Part shown: positions 1 to 8,182 of the stretch, one piece after another
How the letters are laid out: each line of letters opens with the position of its first letter
Numbering within the stretch: position 1 is the stretch's first letter
Source of the DNA: Acanthaster planci
Taxonomy: Eukaryota; Echinodermata; Asteroidea; Valvatida; Acanthasteridae
NCBI RefSeq assembly: GCF_001949145.1
Contig: NW_019091442.1
Span: forward strand, 785,523 to 799,390
Direction: 5' to 3'
DNA length: 13,868 bases
Notes under the pieces: model-generated
Told to the model about the DNA's origin: nothing
The model's input: the letters and a program-made list of their open reading frames with translations, nothing else
Database searches by the model: none
Translations under genes and position numbers: made by a program

Positions 1-286
1 TATAAGGAATATTATATTTTTGTACCGTTTTCAACAGCTGCCGATACGACTGACGCGGTAGATGCCTAAATTGTTTTTGATCCTCTCTGATGGCGTTTAT
101 TAGTTCAAATCGTGTATGATGTTTGCGCCTAGGTGGCGATAACGGTACGTTATACCGTTTGACAAAATCTTCTAAAAACGCCTTCTTATATCGAACAAAG
201 TTCGATAATATTGGTCTGTGTTTTGGATTGCTCATGTCTCTTTTTATGTATAGATTTCTTAAATTTTTCTCATTTTTATTCAACAT
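1..286 (-). CDS. Unrecognised open frame, C-terminus cut by the left edge
   Basis: Read leftward from an ATG at 286-284, the frame stays open for 95 codons and leaves the window without a stop. The product is strongly basic (many Lys, Arg, His) and rich in Asn and Tyr. It contains a PLSPPRRKHH stretch near residue 50, followed by segments that look helical (FELINAIRED, then SYRQLLKTVQKY). A second ATG at 235-233 (Met18, start MSNPKHRPIL) is an equally good or better start, because the only TATA-like box (about 309-317) would place a transcript start close to position 287. I recognise no family. CpG use is higher than in the introns to the right, and the TATA box, A-run and ATG are packed tightly, as in viral or mobile-element genes. 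It may instead be one exon of a host gene. That it is a real gene is likely but unproven. Confidence 0.5.
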   Translation of the reverse strand, partial: MLNKNEKNLRNLYIKRDMSNPKHRPILSNFVRYKKAFLEDFVKRYNVPLSPPRRKHHTRFELINAIREDQKQFRHLPRQSYRQLLKTVQKYNIPY

Positions 287-308
287 GTTTTTTTTTTTTA
301 CTACTATT

Positions 309-317
309 TTTATATAA
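309..317. promoter_or_regulatory. TATA-like box readable in both directions
   Basis: The sequence TTTATATAAAG spans this site. On the - strand it reads CTTTATATAAAAA about 25 bases before the ATG of the left-edge open frame. On the + strand it reads TATATAAAG and could equally serve a rightward transcript. AT-rich sequence produces such boxes by chance, so promoter function is inference. Confidence 0.3.
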
Positions 318-394
318 AGAGCATTTATTTAAGGCGGTTTGTTTTGATTTGAACAGAGCCAAGGTCAGTTAAGGGAAATCCCTTTTTTGTGCAA

Positions 395-414
395 GTCGGT
401 GCCAGTCGGTGCCA
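395..414 (+). repeat. Perfect tandem 10-mer, two copies
   Basis: GTCGGTGCCA occurs twice in direct succession. A further GTCACGAG is shared by 415-422 and 465-472. The surrounding 390-500 stretch is CpG-rich compared with the introns. Confidence 0.6.
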
Positions 415-520
415 GTCACGAGGTCAGATCTGGCAAGTCGAGACTTGTTTGCGAGTGATTGCCGGGTCACGAGCTACCGAGCGGCGCCGGGGTCAAAAGG
501 TGAGTGGAAATCCCCGAGAT

Positions 521-665
521 TTTTGGGTCGATGTACTACCCAAGGGTTTTGATCAAAAACTGGGGGTTCACGACAATTCCAGCATTTTCTCATTTTTTCA
601 CATTTAAAGGGTTTCGAGGGCTTTTTGGGTCGTATAGGTACCCAAGGGTTTTGAGCAAAAACCGG
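521..665 (+). repeat. Diverged direct repeat, period 102 bases
   Basis: A block beginning TTTTGGGTCG at 521, followed by ACCCAAGGGTTTTGATCAAAAAC, recurs 102 bases later at 623 as TTTTGGGTCG followed by ACCCAAGGGTTTTGAGCAAAAAC. About 40 bases are nearly identical in each copy, and the sequence just before each copy is also related (CGAG). The copies lie beside the left-edge open frame and may be part of the terminal or subterminal region of a mobile element. Open frames across here on both strands are by-products of the repeat and match nothing I know. Confidence 0.6.
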
Positions 666-719
666 GCAAAAAGGGGCGTTTGCTCCAGAACTGTCCATTT
701 ACATACTACTGATATCGAC

Positions 720-1070
720 CGTTAAAAAGAGGTACTACTGCTACATAGTTTGAACAGCGCCCTCAATCAGTAAGAAAGGCAACGGACGTGATTCCCGCGG
801 TTGAGTTGGTCGGCCTTCTTTCTTAAAAAAGTTATAGCAGGAAGTCTGCAGTCTGATAAAACTTCGCTAACACTAACAGGTAAGATTGTGAAGAAGTATT
901 TGTAGACTAAAGTAAAATGTGCACTTTCTACTTCGTCTGGCACAAAAAGAGGCATTGCCATTTCAATGACATGAACAGGCCCGTTGCCGACGACTCTACG
1001 AGACTAGGCCTAGGCTAGACTGATGCGGGGGGGTAGGCCTAGGCCTAGTAGTACTACTAGTAGTGGGGCC
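720..1070. other. No gene identified; strong + strand donor-like site at 880
   Basis: A good splice donor (AACAG|GTAAGA) sits at 879/880 on the + strand, and another (AAAAG|GTGAGT) at about 499/500. Either could end an untranslated leader exon of the downstream gene, but no matching acceptor can be assigned. The stretch 1005-1060 is built from repeated AGGCCTAGG and TAGTACTAC words. A 64-codon frame on the - strand (961-767) has no recognisable product. Confidence 0.35.
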
Positions 1071-1153
1071 CTTCCCCCACAACTGTGGGGTCCGACGTCT
1101 GCTCCGTTTCATGGGAGTGGAGTGGACGTCGGACCCCACAGTTCTGGGAGTAG
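1071..1153. other. GC-rich imperfect hairpin with a 19-bp perfect core
   Basis: AACTGTGGGGTCCGACGTC at 1081-1099 is the exact reverse complement of 1125-1143. The stem continues inward as RNA through two G-U pairs, CTCC/GGAG and two more G-U pairs, leaving about a 9-base loop (1108-1116). Outward, CCCA pairs with TGGG past one mismatch (1076-1079 with 1145-1148). The whole foldback is about 83 bases. Its size and shape are compatible with a microRNA precursor, but also with a small palindromic transposon remnant. Confidence 0.7.
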
Positions 1154-1159
1154 CTGGGG

Positions 1160-2550
1160 ATGGGGGGATAGGCTAGCCTGGGTTGGACATCGTCTAGCCA
1201 ATGTAGGCTACATTGCATTGTGATTAACGTTCAGGGTAGGCGTGCTTAGGCCTTTTTCTCACATTTTTACCTGGTGAGAACAGCTCAAATGTCGGTCACA
1301 AGTGCCTTGTATTTGTAATAATGAATGCTGTGTTGAAATTGTTAAATACGCCCGCGGAAATTTAGTGCAACTCCATGCTTTCTGTTGTGAGCAATCTACG
1401 TCCATCTAGTTCGCGTACTTGCAAATGTGCAAAAAGCTATGCCTACAGCTGGGCTCTTGTCTGCCATCTCCATGCATTTCCAATGGAGCGAAGACCTAAA
1501 CCTAGCTCTAGACAACATAACTGACAGAATGGGGTCCGAGCTTGGAGGCCATTTCATGCAAGCACAAATGCGTACTACTAGATGAACATAGATCATTCAC
1601 GATTCATGACGGAAAGTGTAGAGTTTCGCAAAATTTCTTGCGAAATTACGTTTTCCGTGGGCATATAGTAATTTCAAAACAGCATTTATGGAAATCAGGA
1701 TACATATCACGTATGAATGACATTTGAGCTGCCTCCGCCAGGTAAAAATATGAAAAAAAATTGAAAAAAAATTTTAAGGCAGGAGGACTTTATACCGTGG
1801 ACGTCAGTCGTAGTGTAAATGAAGACAACATCCAACTTGGGCTAGGGTTAGGCCAAACCTGCTAACCCAAAAGTGGAACTTTGGCACTGTGTGAACACAT
1901 ACATGTATTATTACAAGGCCTAACATTAATGTGCCTTGGAACACTACATCATAGGTACGTGAACATAATTCTATTAAAAATTTATATTTATTAGAAACAA
2001 AACCAAAAAACAAAACACCACCAACTGGGGTTTCTTTTTTTCATTCCAACCCCCTACCCCCCAGCCTATGCTACGGGCCTGATGAATGCTGAACTGGCCG
2101 GCAGGTTGGTAGGCCCAAGTTAATAGGACTTCTGTACATGAGATATACCCTAGTACGATTTGTAGAACTGCTGTCATGTATGTACATTTTGGAAGCGTAC
2201 TCCTGCAGTAAATGAAGTTTGGTTGGTACCGCCCACAGTGTTTGGGGTTCATAGTTTAGTATGTCCCTTCCATATCTTCTGTCTATCGCTAATGAAACTA
2301 CTATCAGCCAATGAAACTTATAATATTAACCTAAAGCTAACAACAATTACCCCAAAGGTGCGTACCAATTAAAATTGAATTTCACTCCAAGTTTACCAGC
2401 ATTTGGGTATTGTGGCAGATCAGTTTATATTGCTCAGCTTGGGGAAAAATACAGCGACTATGGTGTTACTGATGGGTTGGGCATTTATTTATTGTTAATT
2501 GCAGGTACATTGTACATGTACGTGCACCCAGCTGTGTTGTACATGTATCT
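1160..2550. other. Upstream intergenic or leader-intron sequence, no gene seen
   Basis: No coding block with family resemblance was found on either strand. Small structures only: an 8-bp palindrome (TTTCGCAA/TTGCGAAA) at 1623-1644, and A/T runs near 1750-1780. The first TACATGTA-type motif of the window is near 1901. The 92-codon frame on the - strand at 2252-1974 includes poly-Phe/Lys low-complexity sequence and is not supported. Confidence 0.4.
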
Positions 2551-2554
2551 GACT

Positions 2555-2717
2555 CCATCACAAGTCCAGTCAAAAGTCCAGTCACAAGGCCAGCCATAAG
2601 TAACAGGGTGAACAATAACAAAAGAATGCTTTTGTCACAGCTCATTTGAATAGCTTGTGAATTGGCTTAAGACTGACTTGTAATGGACTTGCCGGGATTT
2701 GCAAGGACTTGTGATGG
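2555..2717. repeat. Foldback with tandem 12-mers
   Basis: CCATCACAAGTCC (2555-2567) is the exact reverse complement of GGACTTGTGATGG (2705-2717). The left arm runs into three tandem 12-base units (2561-2572, 2573-2584, 2585-2596; consensus CAAGTCCAGTCA), and the right side carries further GACTTG words (about 2668-2710). The pattern suggests a small foldback element about 163 bases long. No target duplication was recognised. Confidence 0.5.
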
Positions 2718-3236
2718 TTTTGAATACAACACTGGTACCCAGGTACTCAGTCTTTGACAAAAACAGGTACCCCGTTCCAAAAATACCCGTAAAACAAATG
2801 GACTACCTTCATGTATTATTTTCTAACACCAGTAATTTTCGTGCTGTTCCAAGATTAATTTTTATGTTTGGTTGGTACCACCTACATACATGTAAGTTTA
2901 AGTTGACCAAAAAATAAATAAATTTACAATTATAAAGTCCTTGAGATTGAAAGTATCTATTACGGTGACAATGTCACTGACATCATAATGACATCAAGTG
3001 ATGTTATATAGATTTTTAATTTTTTACCCTACCTCCTTTGACTTTGTGTGTATTTTCCCTATGTTAAATTCTGTGAATAGAAAGTCTGTTCGTCAGATGT
3101 TTGTCTTAGAGTAAATGTTATTTGAAAACTAAGCATGTCAAGTAATGTTATGATTGTGTGACTTGGCCTTACGTGGACATACATGTAATGTATCCAAAGA
3201 AGAACCCTTTATATGATGTATTTAGCCACTGTGAGC

Positions 3237-3257
3237 ATGGACAGTCTCCCTGCATAA
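3237..3257 (+). other. Possible short upstream ORF in the FANCI leader
   Basis: An ATG at 3237 opens a six-codon frame (MDSLPA) closed by TAA at 3255-3257. It is in the same frame as the proposed FANCI start at 3291 and closes 33 bases before it. The stop also shows that the FANCI frame cannot extend further upstream in unspliced exon 1. It matters only if the transcript begins before 3237, which is unknown. Confidence 0.3.
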
Positions 3258-3290
3258 TCCTGGACAGTAAGGGAGACATTTACTTCCAAG

Positions 3291-3293
3291 ATG
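3291..3293 (+). CDS. FANCI: FANCI exon 1, coding part: start codon only
   Basis: The bases CCAAGATG end directly at a strong donor (ATG|GTAAGAA). Joined to the exon 2 acceptor at 5411 they give M-DCEIIRCMM..., which lines up from the first residue with vertebrate FANCI (MDQKIL...), including the shared Met-Asp. The -3 base is A and splicing supplies G at +4, a good initiation context. No other ATG followed by a good donor was found between the left edge and exon 2, and an in-frame TAA lies at 3255. The 5' end of this exon and its promoter are not identifiable. If this exon is wrong, the next in-frame Met codons are at 5432 and 5435 in exon 2. Confidence 0.55.
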
Positions 3294-3904
3294 GTAAGAA
3301 ATGTATGCCAAAGAGTGCCACCATGATCCTTAGGGGTAAACAGTGCATTCTTCACACTGTTTTTCTCTTCATAAATGTCATAAATTTACAGTTTCACAAG
3401 TAAAGTGAAAGACTGTTAATGGTCATTTTTTTTGTTTGAAGGCCATTATCTTCTGATCTACATTGTACATGTCCAATTACTGTAAGTATGCATATAATCT
3501 GCATTGCAAATCTGAAATACCATCATGATGATGTCATTGGTTGATTTTTTTATTCTGTTACTTTATTTCAAAGGCAATTTTGCTACTATTCCAAGTTAAG
3601 TTTAGTTAAAACTTCGGAGCTACCAGGATAACGTAGCAATTACATGTACATGTCTGCAGTTATTTACATTAACTGTTAATGTTTAAATTTTGACTACTGT
3701 TGACATTTATATGTTTGTCGTTACAGTAACCAGCAAGAAGTCTTAAAAATGCTTTTTAAAAAGGCAGAAAAGCCTTCCTTTCTACCTTAGTTATTTTAGG
3801 TTTAGTCGCTGAATTTGTCTTGTAAAACCATTTCACTGGCCATGGACATGTACAAAAAACTGACTTTTGGCCAGTGACTGTTCTAGACCAATGAATTTAT
3901 AACT
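3294..3904. other. Intron 1, first part: no further gene
   Basis: AT-rich intron sequence with a few TACATGTA motifs (for example near 3640). Nothing coding is seen before the retroelement fragment. Confidence 0.5.
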
Positions 3905-5220
3905 TTAGATTGGTTTCAAAGTTATTTGTCTGTCAGGAAACAATTTGTATTGTTCAATGCAACCAAGTCAGAACATCAACCAATTTCTTGAGGGGTTCCT
4001 CAAGGTTATGCCTTAGGTCCTCGTTTATTCCTTATTTATATACCGGTAAATGATATTTGTAATACCAATACATGCAACCTAATATCCTTTGTTTTATTTG
4101 CAGATGATACGAGCCTAATTTAATGTAGACACAGCTATTAGTATTCATAATGATGAACATGTGAAGATTTGGATACAAGCAAACAAATTATGTATTGATA
4201 TATGCAAATCAAAGTATGTTTTATTTTCTTCGAGACAAAAGAAACTTGTATCCTGAATTGGTATCCTTAGTCTCTGAAGGCAATAATCTTCAAAAAATAA
4301 GCAACACTAAATTCCCAGGCATTATTCTCAATTTGAACTTAATGTGAAAGAACCACACGTTGATGTTGTGGTACGTAAAATATCTAAACTATCAGTGTAA
4401 TGAGCCGCTTACAGTTTTTTGTACAGGTACTACATGTAAACACATCTTATTAACTCTACAATTCTCTTGTTCTGCCACACTTAAATTATACCTTCATCAC
4501 CTGGGGTGGATCCTCATTGTGTGACAAACTAAACTTATTCTACAGAAGCGAGTGATCCAAATATTTTCCAGTGCTAGTTGTCGAGATCATACTTTGCCCT
4601 TATTAATGCAAATGTTTAAGTGTTACAAAACTTATCTTAGCCTTGGTAAATTCATGTATAAATTTATGAATGGCCAGTTACCGTCATGCTTTAACACAGT
4701 ACTGGGTTCTTGCATCTGATGTTGTAATACAAGAAATATCACAAAGAAAAATCTTCATGTGGGCTTTAGCAGTATACTAGTGTTCAATGTCAGTTTGATT
4801 TAACATGGTACCAATTTCTGCAATAATTCAAGTATTCCTCTTAAAACATCCCAGATGCTCTCCATACATGTACATGTATCTCAAAATTGAAAGCACAACT
4901 TCTTGCTTTCTATGTATTATTTTGAAACTTTATTTACACACAACAGTGAGCTAATGATACTCCTGCTTGTCTGTTGGTCTGTTGTTTTCCTTTGTCCTTG
5001 ATTTGTTGTTTTGTTTTGGTTTAGTTTTGTTGTTGCTTACCTATCAATGAATTAATCACAAGATTGTATCATAATTTGTAAACAATTTGTGTTAATTACT
5101 TTTACATGTAGTATGTTATGTTGCTTTTTGTTCTGTCCCTCTGTAAAATTGTCTGTATTCCCTCTAAAGGTTTTGGAAACAAAAGCATTTTGTTTCACTC
5201 AGTACATGTACCAAATGTTC
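3905..5220 (+). mobile_element. Decayed non-LTR retrotransposon, 3' half (CR1/jockey-like reverse transcriptase)
   Basis: Several frames carry the conserved back half of a LINE reverse transcriptase in the right order. WFQSYLSVRKQFV is at 3911-3949, GVPQG at 3992-4006 with LGPRLFLIYI following, and the catalytic-site motif FADD at 4097-4108. WIQANKL starts at 4170, and a typical LYNSLVLPHLNY plus FITWGG block lies at 4454-4513. A C-terminal tail resembling IPLKTSQMLS follows near 4830-4860. It is dead: TGA at 3989, TAA at 4121, TGA at 4254, and frame changes between the blocks. The segment after about 4925 looks like its 3' untranslated tail, ending near 5220; both limits are approximate. The 5' part (endonuclease) is missing, as in typical 5'-truncated insertions. 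It lies in the sense direction within FANCI intron 1. Clade assignment is by motif style only. Confidence 0.85.
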
Positions 5221-5410
5221 CTTAATCACCATCACATGTCGTAGGGACTTAATTATGGTGAAATTCATTGCTGTTGATGAAGAACCTAATGTCGTCAATT
5301 TCCTTATTCTGTAACTTGTATTGACGTGATTGAGTACATGACATCGAAATAAATGTACAGAATCATCACATCAAAGACAATTGACCGTTGTAAATCTGGT
5401 TTCTCCTCAG

Positions 5411-5524
5411 GATTGTGAGATCATAAGATGCATGATGAGTCTTGGCCAGAACATACTAGATGCCATTGCAAAGGGAGACAAGCAACAGGTGATGAGGTGC
5501 TTACAGAACACAACAAATGAAGAG
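5411..5524 (+). CDS. FANCI: FANCI exon 2 (N-terminal cap helices)
   Basis: The acceptor TTCTCCTCAG|GA precedes the frame DCEIIRCMMSLGQNILDAIA, and the exon begins and ends in phase 0. With the upstream Met it forms the start of the FANCI N-terminal cap of helices that precedes the first alpha-solenoid. Identity to vertebrate FANCI is weak here; assignment rests on position, phase and the shared MD start. Two donors are possible, both phase 0: GAG|GTGATA after 5524 (38 residues) or CAG|GTGATG after 5488 (26 residues). The shorter form puts the RAIF motif in exon 3 at residue 52, almost the same position as in human FANCI (about 51), so the shorter exon may well be the true one. ATG codons at 5432 and 5435 are fallback starts. 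Confidence 0.7.
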
Positions 5525-6472
5525 GTGATATTTTGTATTGCATTGCATTCTAGTGGAGTATGTTTGCCTGAGAACATGTACTCTTACACCAGTGCAAGTG
5601 CTTCACCATAGTACAGGTACACCTGTTCATGTACAATGTACATGGAATTTCTTTCACTTGAGTATATGAGTACATGTAGGTCACTTTTCATAAGTTCAAA
5701 CTCAGCTTGTTTGTTAAGAACAGTAAAATGCCAATGAAGAGATTTCTGGAAAATATTTAAAATCCAACAGAGCATGAAATTATGGTTAGAGAACAGACAT
5801 TTTCCAACCGGTGTTTGTCAGACTAAATGTAGATAAAACGGCCAAACTAAATAAAAAAGTTAAAGTCCCAAAAGCCATATAACCTGTTTATAGTATATGT
5901 ATGTTACATGTGTACATGGAACTCTTGTTTTTATTCTTATGGCATGCATACTGAGTGCGGTCTCACGTGAACTCGGTACATGTCTGACTAACTCGTCAGA
6001 ACAATTTTTTTATATGGTTTTGCTGTAATTGTCAGAACAAAATGTGTTTACTATTTAAAGTTTCAACAAACTCATTTACATGTACGTACAGAGTACAGAC
6101 TAGTCAATATATGTACGTGTAGTTTGACTGTGGTATTCATTTTCACATGTTATTTGTACTCACATAAAGTGTAATGAATGTTATTGAAGACAAATAATGA
6201 GCGTTTAATGAGTTCAAAGGTAAGAATAATTTTATGAAGTGTCAGATGAAATGTATTCTGTTCCACTGGGCCAAACTATTCCTGCCGCTGCATGAATGTG
6301 AAACATTCATTACTGGTTTTACATGTATATACATACAATACTTGCAAATCCTCTTCTGCTTGGAGAAAAAATTACAAGTCCTCACATATTACATCTGCTA
6401 TTTTGTGAAACAGATTCATGTCTGAAGCACCACACAAAGGTACCAGTAGTTTTGTGTAATGGTACTTGTAGA
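5525..6472. other. Intron 2, first part: no gene seen
   Basis: AT-rich sequence with many TACATGTA motifs. Short frames here (for example 6234-6425 on the + strand) show no family resemblance. Confidence 0.5.
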
Positions 6473-6544
6473 CTGGTTCCCGTCCCTACATTATTTTCCT
6501 CTTATCATGAATGAAATATGTGAGGAGTGGGGGGCGGGAACCAG
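6473..6544. repeat. Inverted repeat, 14-base arms with one mismatch
   Basis: CTGGTTCCCGTCCC (6473-6486) pairs with GGGGCGGGAACCAG (6531-6544), with one mismatch. Partial pairing continues inside (ACATTATTTT with GAAATATGT). The 72-base foldback is GC-rich at its base and stands out from the AT-rich intron. Confidence 0.6.
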
Positions 6545-6641
6545 GGAAATGAAATGAAGTTCTATTCAATCTAATGGTACCCATGCTTTCATGGGTGAAT
6601 GATTCAGCAAACAAGTAAAATTGTGATCAATCAAATCAATG

Positions 6642-6770
6642 TAGAGTACCAAAGTGTGACGCCATTTGAACAAGGAAGTGTAGTGCAAACAATTGGAATA
6701 TGCATGCCTGTTGGTTGATGTGCTGGTTCTTACATGATTGTGCGCATGGCATATTTACTTTGGTACTCTA
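6642..6770. mobile_element. Probable MITE with 14-base terminal inverted repeats
   Basis: TAGAGTACCAAAGT (6642-6655) is the exact reverse complement of ACTTTGGTACTCTA (6757-6770). The outermost TA on each side could be a TA target duplication, leaving a 12-base terminal repeat GAGTACCAAAGT, as expected for a Tc1/mariner-type non-autonomous element of about 125 bases. There is no open frame inside. The class is inferred from the TA ends only. Confidence 0.6.
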
Positions 6771-7972
6771 TAGAAAAGGCGCACAGTGTGATTGTTAGTT
6801 CCAATCAATGCTGTAGTCAAGTACGTGTTCCATGTACATATTCCATGAGTACTATTACATGTACATGAGTAGGAACATGGGTATGGAAATTTTTCTTGTG
6901 GGTACAAGTACATTTCCATGAGTATCCAAAAAACTTACTTGTGTACGAGCACATGTACAAGTATGACAAGTAGAGCGGCGAGTGCAGTTCAGAATTAATA
7001 ACAGGCATTACCGTACAGGAAAGTTTCTCCTGCATGAATGGTTTGATCATGTCATTTTCATTAATTCATTAACTGGTACATTTTGTTGCATGTTCATAAA
7101 AGTAAAAGTGGAAATGTAAGTTCCAGGAAGTTCCAATGTTAAGAGAATTTTCATGCAGTAATGAAGACAAGTTGATGAGTTTGACTAAGATCATCATTCA
7201 CAAATGTGCCAAAATGACTACAGGGTTGTATAGATATACATGTACATGTAGCTGTGGCTCGTAAATCTCAATAATATCCCATACTTAACAGTGTTGGTAT
7301 ACTGTAGTTTGCCGCTCATGAAATTTCATATATGTACAGATTTTATCAGGAAAGCACCATTCATGTACGGGTACATGTATTTGACATGTTTGATCCCCTC
7401 CCACACAGAAACTGTCATCATTGTGGCAGCTCACTGTATTGTATGTTCCGATACATGTACAGTGTACATGTAGTTAGAAAGTCAAGTTTACTGTGCATAA
7501 ATTTCCATTTGCGTCAAGCAATTTAAGCTTCACAAGAGTATGCATGCAGGTCACTGTGGGGTATGGTATACTATCTCACACCATGTACATGGTGTTTATA
7601 ATGTGTTGGTGCAAAATTTAAGTAAAGAGGGTACACAAGGCCAAAGCTGTATCAAGTACATGTACAATGTGCAATTAAAAAACAGATGCTGATCGATATG
7701 TTGGAGTGTTTTGCTATCATTGTGGGTTGAGTATAACAGCAAATTTTGAAATTGATTAGTTCATGTACATGTACTCATGTATAGAACATATTGGCAGGCA
7801 GCTATGAATGTGGAATTTTCCTTTTTTTTCCTTAGTGCCTGTAAGGAGTTATGTAGCATTATTTTAGCAAAATAGCAAGAGCAATACTTTGGAACCTTGT
7901 ACAAATATAATGCCATCAAATCATTCTAACCTGAGATTTTTTTAAATTCATATTCTTTTATCTTTTGGATAG
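6771..7972. other. Intron 2, remainder: no gene seen
   Basis: This stretch has a dense run of ACATGTACATGT-type motifs (near 6855, 7245, 7370, 7455, 7660 and 7765) and closes with the exon 3 acceptor (TTTTGGATAG). Several short frames consist largely of the motif's own translation and carry no recognisable domain. Confidence 0.5.
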
Positions 7973-8182
7973 ATATCTGAGATGCTACATTTGTATGCAT
8001 CCAGGCAGGACCAAGGGAATGTTGCAGATTTAGTACGTGCTATCTTCCAGGCTTCACCTACCAATGAACAGACGGCTGTAAGGAGAAGGCTGAATGTTTA
8101 TAACACGGCTATCAGTTTACTGCAGAAGGAAGATTTAACCAAAAGAGTAGCATCAGAAATTGTTGGGATTCTGCTGATGGAG
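7973..8182 (+). CDS. FANCI: FANCI exon 3 (first alpha-solenoid, start)
   Basis: The exon runs from GGATAG|ATATCTGAG to ATGGAG|GTATTA, 70 codons, phase 0 at both ends. It carries the clearest N-terminal FANCI signatures: NVADLVRAIFQASP (human has VAGALLRAIFKGSP), RRRLNVYNTAISLL, and ASEIVGILLME (human ASEIIGLLMLE). These residues form the helical cap and the first solenoid segment of FANCI, which contacts FANCD2 and DNA in the ID2 complex in the nucleus. Identity with human over the exon is roughly 40-45% by eye, without gaps after the RAIF block. The Met at 7982 is internal, not a start. Confidence 0.93.

Noticed and set aside
371-388. Terminator-like hairpin AAGGGA/TCCCTT followed by T-run
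   Set aside because: A bacterial-type terminator has no meaning in this animal genomic context; the stem is only six pairs.
1023-1223. 66-codon Gly/Ser/Pro-rich + strand frame
   Set aside because: It is produced by GC-rich repeats and the hairpin at 1071-1153, with no coding signature.
3158-3403. 81-codon + strand frame across exon 1
   Set aside because: It is in a different frame from the proposed FANCI start, reads through the ATG|GTAAGAA donor, and resembles no protein I know.
5381-5410. Met at 5381 as the FANCI start
   Set aside because: It lies before the acceptor TTCTCCTCAG, inside the intron; the residues it adds (MTVVNLVSPQ) do not resemble FANCI.
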